Assembly (NCBI GenBank): GCA_015061365.1
Contig: SUWS01000001.1
Coordinates: forward strand, 84,541-148,540
Source of the DNA: Lentimicrobiaceae bacterium
GTDB taxonomy: Bacteria > Bacteroidota > Bacteroidia > Bacteroidales > F082
Reading direction: 5' to 3'
DNA length: 64,000 nucleotides
Shown: positions 8,437-17,338 of the stretch, one piece after another
Position numbering within the stretch: position 1 is the first letter of the stretch
Layout of the letters: the number at the start of each line of letters is the position of its first letter
Program-made: the position numbers and the translations under genes
The notes under the pieces: model-generated
Seen by the model: only the letters and a program-made list of their open reading frames with translations
What the model was told of the DNA's origin: nothing
Database searches by the model: none

Positions 8437-9480
8437 ATGGCAATGGAAAAAAAAGACTTATTGAAAGATGTTATTAAACACATCGACATAAAAAGTTACA
8501 ATTCGACAGAATTGGTCGACGCAATGCGTAATATGTCATTCACTTCACGTGATACCGCACGTGCAGCCGACATCTTGATGATGATGTGCAAAGAAAAAGA
8601 ATGTACCAACATCTTGACATTGGCAGGTTCAACATCAGCAGCAGGTTGTATGCAAGTTTATGTTGACATGGTTCGTAACAAGATGATTGACGTTGTTGTC
8701 GCAACAGGCGCATCTATCATCGATATGGACTTGTTTGAAGCTCTCGGTTTTAAACATTATATCGGCGAAAAAGAGAATGTCATTCCAGATACAACATTAC
8801 GCGACCTTTATATCGACCGTATTTATGACACATATATCGATGAAGAAGAACTTCAAGCTTGCGACCACACTACTTTTGAAATCGCTAACATGCTCGAAGC
8901 TCGTCCTTACTCATCACGCGAATTTATCTATGAGATCGGAAAGTGGTTACACGAAGGTAACGCCGTTAAGAAAGATAGCTTGATTCAGACATGTTATGAG
9001 TGTGGTGTGCCAATCTTTGTTCCTGCATTCAGCGACTCGTCAGCAGGTTTCGGTATCGGTAAACATCAATGGGAAAGAATGCAGAAAGGCGAGAAATATC
9101 TCTCTATCGACTCTGTTAAAGACTTCATCGAATTGACACAAATCAAGATGCAAGCTCCAGAAACAGGTTTGTTCATGGTGGGTGGCGGCGCTCCTAAAAA
9201 CTTCGCTCAAGATACAGTAGTTTGTGCTGAAATACTCGGCTATGAAACTCCAATGCACAAATATGCTATCCAAATCACAGTGGCTGACGTCCGCGATGGC
9301 GCTTGCTCATCGTCAACATTGTTGGAAGCCGGCTCATGGGGCAAGGTAAGCCACCAACTCCAGCAAATGGTTTATGCTGAAGGTACAACAGTAATTCCTT
9401 TGATTGCATCATACGTCTATCACAACGGACCATGGCAAGAAAGAGAATACAAGAATTGGCAAAAGCTTTATCAGAAATAA
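8437..9480 (+). CDS. Deoxyhypusine-synthase-family protein (likely polyamine enzyme)
   Basis: 347 residues covering the full deoxyhypusine synthase fold: LTLAGSTSAAGCMQVYVDMV and VVATGASIIDMD in the NAD-binding half, FVPAFSDSSAGF and MVGGGAPKNF in the middle, and LEAGSWGKVSHQ at the end, which retains the Lys that carries the aminobutyl intermediate in true DHS. Bacteria lack the eIF5A substrate. Known bacterial DHS-like enzymes transfer aminobutyl groups to make homospermidine or related polyamines, so that is the likely reaction; it is inference. ATG 8443 is an alternative start. Single-gene unit with its own promoter and terminator. Confidence 0.88.
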   Translation: MAMEKKDLLKDVIKHIDIKSYNSTELVDAMRNMSFTSRDTARAADILMMMCKEKECTNILTLAGSTSAAGCMQVYVDMVRNKMIDVVVATGASIIDMDLFEALGFKHYIGEKENVIPDTTLRDLYIDRIYDTYIDEEELQACDHTTFEIANMLEARPYSSREFIYEIGKWLHEGNAVKKDSLIQTCYECGVPIFVPAFSDSSAGFGIGKHQWERMQKGEKYLSIDSVKDFIELTQIKMQAPETGLFMVGGGAPKNFAQDTVVCAEILGYETPMHKYAIQITVADVRDGACSSSTLLEAGSWGKVSHQLQQMVYAEGTTVIPLIASYVYHNGPWQEREYKNWQKLYQK

Positions 9481-9496
9481 AATTTTACAAGACAGT

Positions 9497-9526
9497 AAAA
9501 AGAGCGTATTTAACGCTCTTTTTTTT
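9497..9526 (+). terminator. Terminator after the DHS-like gene
   Basis: AAAAAGAGCGT pairs with ACGCTCTTTTT and is followed by a T run, 17 bp after the stop. Confidence 0.85.
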
Positions 9527-9549
9527 GTGTTTACGAGATAGTGTTTGTT

Positions 9550-10458
9550 ATGAGAAAGTTGTTCTTTTATTTTGGTCTGATACTCTTGTCATTTTCGTCC
9601 TGTGTCGAAAAGATTGACAAACCGATAGTTTCTACGATGGATGTTTCTGTACGGTGTAATCGTGCTTCGTCGGGAGGTGTCGTTGTTGATGATTGTGGGA
9701 CGGAGATAATATCTCGGGGTGTATGTTGGAGTACGAATCAAAATCCTACTTTGTTAGATAACTATACGGTAGATAGTTGCGGAACTGGTGAATTTTATTC
9801 TGATATGTTGTTTTTGTTTGCCGATACTAAATATTATGTAAGAGCTTATGCGACAAGCAGCGAAGGCACTAGTTATGGAGAACAAAAATCTTTTGTCACA
9901 CTTAAAGATGAAGATGGTACTATAAATGGGTATGAGTATGTTGATTTGGGATTGCCGAGCGGTGTTAAATGGGCTACTTGTAATGTTGGTGCATTTTCAC
10001 CAGAAGAATATGGCTATCATTATGCTTGGGGCGAGACTGAACCAAAAGAAGAATATTATTTCGATAATTGTTCTACTATGGATCTTTATTCAGCAGAAAT
10101 ATCTGGTGATGAGCAATATGATGTGGCAAGGAAAAAATGGGGTTCTTCTTGGCGTATGCCGACGCTTGAAGAGACTGAAGAACTGTTTTTGTTATGTGAG
10201 TGTGAATATACGACCTATAATGGAGTAGTTGGTAATAAAGTGACGGGTCCAAACGGAAATCATATTTTTTTACCTGCGGCTGGTTATAAGGTATGGGATA
10301 TGCATTCATTATGTGGGGAAAAAGGCTATTATTGGAGCGGAGGTAGTAACTATCTCAGAACATTTGGCTGTAAAATGTCTTTCGGTACTACAGGTTATCT
10401 TTGGCTGTATGATGTATATCGTTATGAAGGTATGACCATCAGACCAGTTACGGATTAG
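9550..10458 (+). CDS. FISUMP-domain lipoprotein
   Basis: 302 residues. A lipoprotein signal ends in LSFSSC (Cys 18). Residues of about 30-115 form a beta-sandwich stretch of the type seen before such domains (GVCWSTNQNPT, YYVRAYATSSEGTSYG). From about 125 comes a FISUMP-type domain with VDLGLPSGVKWATCNVGA, YHYAWGETEPKEEY and WRMPTLEETEEL. These are surface-exposed or outer-membrane lipoproteins in Bacteroidetes with unknown ligands. ATG 9550 was chosen over GTG 9541 because it begins the signal peptide. Confidence 0.82.
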   Translation: MRKLFFYFGLILLSFSSCVEKIDKPIVSTMDVSVRCNRASSGGVVVDDCGTEIISRGVCWSTNQNPTLLDNYTVDSCGTGEFYSDMLFLFADTKYYVRAYATSSEGTSYGEQKSFVTLKDEDGTINGYEYVDLGLPSGVKWATCNVGAFSPEEYGYHYAWGETEPKEEYYFDNCSTMDLYSAEISGDEQYDVARKKWGSSWRMPTLEETEELFLLCECEYTTYNGVVGNKVTGPNGNHIFLPAAGYKVWDMHSLCGEKGYYWSGGSNYLRTFGCKMSFGTTGYLWLYDVYRYEGMTIRPVTD

Positions 10459-10544
10459 TCGTTTATAATTTTACGCTGATTATGCTGATAGATGATTGCT
10501 AAAAAAAACTTTTGCTATTACTCTTTTGTCTCTCTCCTTTTTAT

Positions 10545-10552
10545 TATTTTTG
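10545..10552 (+). promoter_or_regulatory. -7 box (TATTTTTG) for yggS
   Basis: Matches TAnnTTTG, 20 bases before the ATG at 10573. Confidence 0.5.
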
Positions 10553-10572
10553 TACTTCTTAAATTATACACT

Positions 10573-11250
10573 ATGATAAAAGATAATCTCAATATTATCA
10601 GGGAGACGATTCCATCAGACGTTACCCTTATTGCTGTTTCTAAAACGAAACCTATCTCTGACCTTCAAGAGGCTTACGAAGCAAACCAACGTATCTTCGG
10701 TGAAAATAAGGCGCTCGAAATGCGCGACAAATATCAGGAACTACCTAAAGATATCCAGTGGCATTTCATAGGTCATCTTCAGACTAACAAGATAAAATAT
10801 ATAGCTCCTTTCGTGACGTTGATACATTCAATCGATAGTGCTTCTTTGCTCGAAGCAGTCAATAAGGAAGCTGCTAAAAATAATCGTGTCATCAACTGTT
10901 TGCTTCAGTTTCATATAGCTCAAGAAGATACAAAGTTCGGCCTTAATATGGAAGAGGCAAAGGCGTTGCTCGAATCAGAAAACTTCAAAAACTTCAAAAA
11001 TATTCACATCGTTGGCGTGATGGGAATGGCGACTTTTACTGAAAATATGAATCAGGTTCGTGATGAATTTAAGACATTGAAGAATATTTTCGAGACTTTG
11101 AAGAAAGATTATTTCAATAATGACGATACTTTCAAGGAAATTTCCATGGGAATGTCTGACGACTATCCCGTTGCGATAGAAGAAGGAGCGACGATGGTGC
11201 GAGTGGGAAGTAAGATCTTCGGAGCAAGAAATTATTCAGTTAATAGTTAA
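10573..11250 (+). CDS. YggS/PROSC-family PLP-binding protein
   Basis: 225 residues. TLIAVSKTKPISDLQEAYEA contains the PLP-binding Lys, followed by GENKALEMRDK, WHFIGHLQTNKIKY and SMGMSDDYPVAIEEGATMVRVGSKIFG. The family keeps free pyridoxal phosphate and amino-acid pools in balance and has no settled enzyme activity. ATG 10573 follows a -7 box; an upstream start would add a hydrophobic leader that the family does not have. The last residues and the TAA lie inside a heptamer array, so the C-terminus looks locally remodelled. Confidence 0.92.
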   Translation: MIKDNLNIIRETIPSDVTLIAVSKTKPISDLQEAYEANQRIFGENKALEMRDKYQELPKDIQWHFIGHLQTNKIKYIAPFVTLIHSIDSASLLEAVNKEAAKNNRVINCLLQFHIAQEDTKFGLNMEEAKALLESENFKNFKNIHIVGVMGMATFTENMNQVRDEFKTLKNIFETLKKDYFNNDDTFKEISMGMSDDYPVAIEEGATMVRVGSKIFGARNYSVNS

Positions 11251-11270
11251 CAATTTACAATTAACAATTA
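11238..11270. repeat. Heptamer array spanning the yggS stop codon
   Basis: Degenerate units GTTAATA, GTTAACA, ATTTACA, ATTAACA. The array supplies the last codons and the TAA at 11248-11250. Confidence 0.75.
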
Positions 11271-11353
11271 GGGAGTTGGGTGAAGAGTAGTGAGCTTACT
11301 ATGGAGATGCTGAGACGGTGGTTGTTTTGATAATAATGAAAAAATAGATACAG

Positions 11354-13228
11354 ATGAAAAAATACTGGATTACATTGTTAAAGATGTTGGTTTTCCTGTT
11401 GGTGCTTTTCGCAACGATGAGGATAATCTTCTTGATAAAATATTGGTCGTTGGTGACATTAGCTGAGATTCCGTTTGGTGAATTATTGAAAGGATTTTGG
11501 GAGGCGTTGCCGCTCGATGTCGCGACAGCGAGTTTTATGCTTGCTATACCTGCGATATATATGTTCGTTTCGTTGGCGATAGATAAAGACACGCTTTTCG
11601 CCCCACTACGCTGGTATTTCTACCTGATGGTGGCTGCATATAATCTCACGGCGTTCGGTGACATAGGCATCTATGGAGAATGGCGTACTAAGTTGTCGTA
11701 TAGGGCGTTGCTGTATTTGCAGAACCCTGCCGAAGTTATCAATACTGCTGAGACTGAACAGACTTTGCTGCTGATAGTTCTCTGGAGCGTGCTGACGATA
11801 TTGTTCTGTTGGCTATATACTAAATTCGTAGAACCTAAACAGTTGGATTTAAATTTTGAGGAGAAGAAACCTAATAAGATCATCCTTTCTGGAAGTTTTA
11901 TCCTTGTGGTCGGACTGCTATTTCTCGGAATGAGAGGCGGTTTTAATGAGATCCCAATCACTTCGAGTAAGGTGTATTACAGTAGTCATAAGTTTGCTAA
12001 TGAGATGAGTGTCAATCCGGCCTATTATCTCGTGGAGAATATTTTAAACTCAAAGAAGGTGGAGACTCGTGCTCATTTCAACTATATGGATATGAGTGCG
12101 GCGAAAGAAAGAACCATAAGGCTTCATGATGTCGAATGTGACTCTACAACCTCAATACTCAAGATGGAAAGACCTAATATCATTGTTGTCCTTCTCGAGA
12201 GTTGGTCTGCAGATTTGATAGAGTCGCTCGGCGGTGAGCCGGGAATAACACCTAATTTTCATGAGCTTGAGAAAGAGGGTCTTCTGTTTACCAATATTTA
12301 TGCAAGCGCAAACCGTTCGCAACATGCGATGTCGTCGTTGTTCGGTGGTCTGCCAGGAATGCCGGTGACGACGATAACCAATCATCCGGATAAGTATTAT
12401 GCCATTCCTTCTTTGGTAAAAAGAATGGACTCGATAGGTTATCATAATAGTTTTTATTTCGGCGGCGAATTGAATTATGGTAACATATTGTCGTATCTAC
12501 GATATAATGAGTTCGATGAAATTGTTGAGGCGAAAGATATTAACGAAGGATTCTTCAAAGGAAAACTCGGTTATCATGATACTGACGTGATGCCGTGGTA
12601 TGTGGAACAATTAGCGGATTATCCACGACCATTCTTCAGTACGCTCTTCACGCAAAGTACACACTCACCTTACGATTATCCTAAGATATTCGAGGAAATA
12701 GAATGGCCCGTCATTGAAAAACAATATGTTAATTCAGGACATTATACAGATATAGCGATAAAGATGTTTATGGATAAAGCGCGTCAACAGGAATGGTACG
12801 ACAGTACGTTGTTCATTTTCGTCGCCGATCATAGCCATACGTCGTATAAAAATCACAGGATTGATTCCTTTGATCATCATAAGATCCCGATGTTGATTTA
12901 TGGCGAACCGTTGCAGGATTCGTTACGTGGCAAGACTTTCGACAAAATATGTGGTAACACTGATTTGCCCGCTATGATATTGGCACAACTCGGACAATCA
13001 CACGATGAATTTTTCTGGAGTAAAGATATGTTTAACAGATGTTACAAGCCGTTTGCCTTCTTTGAACTTAACGGAGGATTGGGCTGGAAAACACCAGAAG
13101 GAGAGTTCGTTTATCATAACACCGACAACTTCGTGAAAAACACATTGCCTGAAATCATTAGCGACAGTGTGGTGACAGATGGAAAGGCTTATATGCAATA
13201 TCATTTTGACCTGTTTAATTCATATTGA
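11354..13228 (+). CDS. LTA-synthase-like sulfatase/phosphotransferase, membrane-bound
   Basis: 624 residues. About five hydrophobic segments occupy residues 8-215. The alkaline-phosphatase-fold catalytic domain then starts at NIIVVLLESWSADL (metal-binding Glu). ANRSQHAMSSLFGGLPG holds the probable Ser nucleophile region. FVADHSHT and the HH of FDHHKIPMLIYG fit the metal ligands. Relatives transfer phosphoglycerol or phosphoethanolamine to lipids or glycans in the periplasm. In a Gram-negative the product is not true lipoteichoic acid, so the acceptor is unknown. Confidence 0.88.
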   Translation: MKKYWITLLKMLVFLLVLFATMRIIFLIKYWSLVTLAEIPFGELLKGFWEALPLDVATASFMLAIPAIYMFVSLAIDKDTLFAPLRWYFYLMVAAYNLTAFGDIGIYGEWRTKLSYRALLYLQNPAEVINTAETEQTLLLIVLWSVLTILFCWLYTKFVEPKQLDLNFEEKKPNKIILSGSFILVVGLLFLGMRGGFNEIPITSSKVYYSSHKFANEMSVNPAYYLVENILNSKKVETRAHFNYMDMSAAKERTIRLHDVECDSTTSILKMERPNIIVVLLESWSADLIESLGGEPGITPNFHELEKEGLLFTNIYASANRSQHAMSSLFGGLPGMPVTTITNHPDKYYAIPSLVKRMDSIGYHNSFYFGGELNYGNILSYLRYNEFDEIVEAKDINEGFFKGKLGYHDTDVMPWYVEQLADYPRPFFSTLFTQSTHSPYDYPKIFEEIEWPVIEKQYVNSGHYTDIAIKMFMDKARQQEWYDSTLFIFVADHSHTSYKNHRIDSFDHHKIPMLIYGEPLQDSLRGKTFDKICGNTDLPAMILAQLGQSHDEFFWSKDMFNRCYKPFAFFELNGGLGWKTPEGEFVYHNTDNFVKNTLPEIISDSVVTDGKAYMQYHFDLFNSY

Positions 13229-13298
13229 TTATGTAAACAGAAAGCCTATGCTTGTTAGTTATGATAAAATATCTATTGTTATTTTATGAAAAAATAAT

Positions 13299-13306
13299 TA
13301 CCTTTG
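13299..13306 (+). promoter_or_regulatory. -7 box (TACCTTTG) for ffh-folD
   Basis: Matches TAnnTTTG, 20 bases before the ffh ATG. Confidence 0.6.
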
Positions 13307-13326
13307 CACAAAAATAAATATATAGT

Positions 13327-14661
13327 ATGTTTGAAGGATTAAGTGAGAAACTTGAACGTTCGTTTAAGATATTAAAAGGTCAAGGTCAGATAACTGAAAT
13401 CAATGTCGCGGAAACATTAAAAGAGGTTCGTAAGGCTCTTTTAGATGCTGACGTGAGTTATAAAATAGCTAAGGATGTCACTAATACCATCAAGGAAAAA
13501 GCCTTGGGTCAGAAGATTTTGACATCGGTGTCGCCAGGTCAACTTATGGTTAAGATTGTTCACGACGAACTTGCCGAGTTGATGGGTGGTGAACATACGG
13601 AAATAAACATCAAAGCCAATCCTGCGATAGTCTTGATGTCGGGTCTTCAAGGATCTGGTAAGACTACGTTCTCCGCGAAGTTGGCTAATTTCCTGAAAAG
13701 TAAAAGAGGTAAGAATGTGTTGCTTGTAGCTTGTGACGTCTATCGTCCTGCTGCTATCGACCAATTGAAGGTCTTAGGTGAACAAGTAGGTGTTGAAGTG
13801 TATTCGGAGATAGAATCCAAAGATCCTGTAACTATCGCAGCTAATGCAGTTCAATATGCGAAAGATCATAATAAGAATGTCGTCATTATAGATACCGCAG
13901 GTCGTCTTGCTATTGACGAGCAGATGATGAACGAGATAGCCGCTGTCAAGGCGAAAGTTAATCCTCATGAGACATTGTTCGTAGTTGACTCTATGACAGG
14001 TCAGGATGCTGTAAATACAGCTAAGGCATTTAATGACCGTCTCGACTTCGACGGCGTAGTGCTAACAAAATTGGACGGTGACACTCGTGGTGGTGCAGCT
14101 CTGACAATACGTTCGGTAGTCGATAAACCGATTAAGTTCGTCGGTCTCGGCGAAAAAATGGACGCTCTCGACATATTCTATCCTAAACGTATGGCTGACC
14201 GTATCCTCGGCATGGGCGATATCGTTACTCTCGTAGAAAAGGCTCAAGAACAATTTGACGCTGAAGAGGCCGCTAAACTTAAAAGGAAACTCGCTAAAAA
14301 TGAATTCAATTTTAACGACTTCCTTAAACAGATACAGCAGATTAAACGTATGGGTAATATCAAAGATCTCGCCGCGATGATACCTGGTATGAATAAGATC
14401 AGTGATGAAGATATTGATGAAGACGCATTCAAAACCATAGAGGCTATCATCGGTTCGATGACACCTGCTGAACGCGAGAATCCTAAAATATTGAACGGCA
14501 GCCGTCGTAGAAGAATAGCGATGGGTAGCGGTACCAATATCGTTGAAGTCAACAGACTGATAAAACAATTTGAAGAGACATCGAAGATGATGAGAATGAT
14601 GACGACTGGCGGAGCCAAGAAGATGATGCAGATGATGTCTCAAATGAGAAACAGAAGATAA
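13327..14661 (+). CDS. ffh: Signal recognition particle protein Ffh
   Basis: SRP54 GTPase that binds signal sequences on ribosomes and delivers them to FtsY. The 444 residues follow the usual order: N-domain four-helix bundle; G-domain with GLQGSGKTT (P-loop), DTAGRL and TKLDGD; methionine-rich M-domain with AAMIPGMNK, the RNA-binding RRRRIAMGSG and a final MMQMMSQMRNRR. It is followed 20 bp later by folD on the same strand, probably one transcript. The partner ftsY lies at 47.9 kb. Confidence 0.98.
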   Translation: MFEGLSEKLERSFKILKGQGQITEINVAETLKEVRKALLDADVSYKIAKDVTNTIKEKALGQKILTSVSPGQLMVKIVHDELAELMGGEHTEINIKANPAIVLMSGLQGSGKTTFSAKLANFLKSKRGKNVLLVACDVYRPAAIDQLKVLGEQVGVEVYSEIESKDPVTIAANAVQYAKDHNKNVVIIDTAGRLAIDEQMMNEIAAVKAKVNPHETLFVVDSMTGQDAVNTAKAFNDRLDFDGVVLTKLDGDTRGGAALTIRSVVDKPIKFVGLGEKMDALDIFYPKRMADRILGMGDIVTLVEKAQEQFDAEEAAKLKRKLAKNEFNFNDFLKQIQQIKRMGNIKDLAAMIPGMNKISDEDIDEDAFKTIEAIIGSMTPAERENPKILNGSRRRRIAMGSGTNIVEVNRLIKQFEETSKMMRMMTTGGAKKMMQMMSQMRNRR

Positions 14662-14681
14662 ACATAATAAAAATCAATATT

Positions 14682-15557
14682 ATGGCAGATAATAAAATCA
14701 TCGATGGCAAACTTGTTGCCGAAATAATGAAAAAAGAAATAGCTGCTGAAGTGGCTGATATGATCGACAAAGGAATCGGAGCCCCACATCTCGCAGCAGT
14801 CATAGTCGGCGATGATGGAGCCAGCCTTACTTACGTAGCTTCTAAAGAAAAAGCGTGTCATAATGTCGGTATGCTTTCTTCAGTGTATAGACTGAATGCG
14901 AAATCAACCGAAGAAGACGTGCTTAACACTATTAACTTCCTTAACAACGATCCAGAAATCGATGGTTATATCGTACAATTGCCATTGCCTGACCATATCA
15001 ATGAAACTAAAGTCATTCAATCTATAAGTCCTAATAAGGATGTGGATGGATTTACGCTTTCTAACATAGGTCTTATGCAACTCGGCGAACCTTGCTTCTC
15101 ACCGGCAACTCCATTCGGAATATTAGAACTGCTAAAGCGGAGTAAGATCGAAGTCGCAGGAAAACATGTTGTCGTGATGGGTCGCTCTAACATAGTCGGC
15201 ACTCCTGTCAGCGTGATGCTATCCAGAAAAGGAATAGACGCGACAGTAACAATGTGTCACTCCAAGACTAAGAATGTTGAAGAATATACTCGCCAGGCTG
15301 ATATTCTTATCGTGGCGATAGGTCATCCCGAATTTGTTAAAGCAGATATGGTTAAGGAAGGTGCGGTCGTAGTCGACGTAGGTATTCATCGCATAAAGGA
15401 TAACTCTGAAAAAGGTTATCATATCGTCGGCGATGTTGATTATGACGATGTATATCCTAAAGTGTCCAAAATAACACCTGTCCCTGGTGGCGTAGGTCCG
15501 ATGACAATAGTGTCGTTGCTCTACAATACACTGATGGCAGCAAAGAAAAACAGATGA
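14682..15557 (+). CDS. folD: Bifunctional methylenetetrahydrofolate dehydrogenase/cyclohydrolase FolD
   Basis: 291 residues. Interconverts 5,10-methylene-, methenyl- and 10-formyl-tetrahydrofolate with NADP. Motifs: LTYVASKEKACHNVGM (catalytic Lys in the YxxxK pattern), GYIVQLPLPDHI, the Rossmann loop VVMGRSNIVGTPVS, and the C-terminal PVPGGVGPMTI. All are intact and the length is typical. It is downstream of ffh and followed by a terminator. It links in function to FtcD at 45.6 kb, which makes methenyl-tetrahydrofolate. Confidence 0.97.
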   Translation: MADNKIIDGKLVAEIMKKEIAAEVADMIDKGIGAPHLAAVIVGDDGASLTYVASKEKACHNVGMLSSVYRLNAKSTEEDVLNTINFLNNDPEIDGYIVQLPLPDHINETKVIQSISPNKDVDGFTLSNIGLMQLGEPCFSPATPFGILELLKRSKIEVAGKHVVVMGRSNIVGTPVSVMLSRKGIDATVTMCHSKTKNVEEYTRQADILIVAIGHPEFVKADMVKEGAVVVDVGIHRIKDNSEKGYHIVGDVDYDDVYPKVSKITPVPGGVGPMTIVSLLYNTLMAAKKNR

Positions 15558-15581
15558 TATATTTGTTGAAGAAAGATAATG

Positions 15582-15617
15582 AGACGTCACATTGTGCTGT
15601 GGCGTCTTTGTTTTTAT
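15582..15617 (+). terminator. Terminator after folD
   Basis: AGACGTCACA pairs with TGTGGCGTCT (one G-U pair) and is followed by TTTGTTTTT. Confidence 0.75.
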
Positions 15618-15622
15618 AAAAT

Positions 15623-17338
15623 ATGACGAATACATTTCTTAAAATAATTAAACTATTATTGTTGACGATGTTTATTCTGTCGTCGGAAATTGTCTTCTCC
15701 CAATCTTATCATACTTCCTCAAAGAAAGCTGTTAATTGTTTCAAAAAAGCCCATCAGGAATTTCTTAATGAAAATTATGAAGAGGCGTTGATTCTTACCG
15801 ATAAGGCAATAGATAAAGATGGTGATTTCATAGATGCGGTTTTACTTAAGGCAGAAATATGTTTGGAACTGAATGCGGATTCTTCGGCAATAGCTTCATA
15901 CGAGAGAGTTCTTGAACTTGATTCGATGTTTTACCCGAGATGCTCGATGACCTTGTCAAAACTTTACGCCGAACATTTTAGATTTGACGAATCTGTGTCG
16001 TTGTTACGTTGGTATCTTTCTTTGGATAACCAGAAAGAAACAACTCGTGAAATCGCTGAACGACAACTGTTATTGACCGAATACCAAAAGTCATTGGTTG
16101 AGAATCCTGTTGATTATAGTCCTGAAAATATCGGTGATGTAATTAATACATCAGCCGATGAATATGTTAATCAGTATTATGTTAACGCTAATAAACTGAT
16201 ATTTACTAAACGTTATAAGTCATATACGGATGATATTTATGAAGAGAATGTATTCGTGTCAACGATGTTTGATTCTATCTGGACAGTCCCTCAACTTTTG
16301 TTAAAAGATATTAATAATATCGGTGCGGCAAATATTTCTTCCGACGGAAAAACTATCTATTTCTCAGGTTGTGGATGGAACGATGGTTTTGGAAGTTGTG
16401 ATATCTATTGCGTGAGATTCGAGGATGGAATCTGGTCTGAACCTGAAAACTTAGAATCTATTAACACTTCAGACTGGGAATCTCAGCCATGTGTAAGTTA
16501 TGATGGTAATGAGTTATATTTTGTCAGGAGAAATAAACATTTAGGTACATCAGATATTTATGTTTCAAAGAAGGATGAAACCGGAAATTGGACGAAACCT
16601 CAAAGGCTTAATTCTAAAATTAATACAGATGGTAATGAGATGTCTCCGTTTTTGCATCATGATAACAGGACATTATATTTCTCATCTGACGGACATTTAG
16701 GTATGGGAGGGTATGATTTGTTTGTTTCCCGTCGTGTAAATGGCGAGTGGACGGAACCGGTTAATTTGGGCTATCCTCTTAATACTAAAAACGATGAGAT
16801 TAATATTGTTATTTCCAATGACGCGGAGAAGGCTTTTATTTCTGTATCGAATGTGGATCGGTATATGTCTGTGTCATACGATATTTATGAATTTAATTTA
16901 GATGACAGGTTTAGGGCGGAACCTGTGGAAATGGAAATCTCTTCTGATGAGGAATATTATGCATCTGTGGTAGATAGGGGAGAGACTGTGGTTTTAAAAG
17001 ATATTTACTTTGAGTTTGATAGTTCGGAACTGTCGGTTGATTCGGAAGATGGAATAGATTATATCTTAAATTTTCTTAACAAACACCCTGATGTCAATAT
17101 TATTCTTGAGGGTCATACCGATAATGTTGGGAGCGATGAATATAATATGGCGTTGTCGTTGCGTAGGGCTGAGTCGGTTAAGAAAGCGCTTGTGGATAAG
17201 GGTATTTCGTCTGAACGTATAAAAGCAAAAGGCTGCGGATCAACGCAACCTTTGCTACCTAATAAACTTGATGATGAACTGAATTTTCTTAATAGAAGAG
17301 TGACAATGACTCTTAATCCTTATACATCGTCTCGATAA
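15623..17338 (+). CDS. OmpA-family protein with TPR and PD40 repeats (PorE-like)
   Basis: 571 residues. Signal peptide ends near VFSQ (about residue 27). TPR-like helices fill about residues 30-140. PD40/WD40-like beta-propeller blades follow at about 170-430 (ISSDGKTIYFSGCG, VSYDGNELYFVRR, DNRTLYFSSDGHLGMGGYDLF). The C-terminal OmpA peptidoglycan-binding domain has YFEFDSSELS and EGHTDNVGSDEYNMALSLRRAESV. The order TPR-propeller-OmpA matches PorE-like envelope proteins linked to T9SS; the carboxypeptidase-regulatory domain usual in PorE is not obvious, so that assignment is tentative. The 3' end overlaps the convergent acyl-CoA ligase gene by 26 bp. Confidence 0.85.
   Translation: MTNTFLKIIKLLLLTMFILSSEIVFSQSYHTSSKKAVNCFKKAHQEFLNENYEEALILTDKAIDKDGDFIDAVLLKAEICLELNADSSAIASYERVLELDSMFYPRCSMTLSKLYAEHFRFDESVSLLRWYLSLDNQKETTREIAERQLLLTEYQKSLVENPVDYSPENIGDVINTSADEYVNQYYVNANKLIFTKRYKSYTDDIYEENVFVSTMFDSIWTVPQLLLKDINNIGAANISSDGKTIYFSGCGWNDGFGSCDIYCVRFEDGIWSEPENLESINTSDWESQPCVSYDGNELYFVRRNKHLGTSDIYVSKKDETGNWTKPQRLNSKINTDGNEMSPFLHHDNRTLYFSSDGHLGMGGYDLFVSRRVNGEWTEPVNLGYPLNTKNDEINIVISNDAEKAFISVSNVDRYMSVSYDIYEFNLDDRFRAEPVEMEISSDEEYYASVVDRGETVVLKDIYFEFDSSELSVDSEDGIDYILNFLNKHPDVNIILEGHTDNVGSDEYNMALSLRRAESVKKALVDKGISSERIKAKGCGSTQPLLPNKLDDELNFLNRRVTMTLNPYTSSR

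Noticed and set aside
11354..13228. True lipoteichoic acid synthase
   Set aside because: The fold fits, but the organism is Gram-negative and makes no LTA; a broader phosphotransferase call is safer.
14062..14643. 193-codon open frame opposite ffh
   Set aside because: Antisense shadow of a conserved gene; the sequence has no protein-like pattern.
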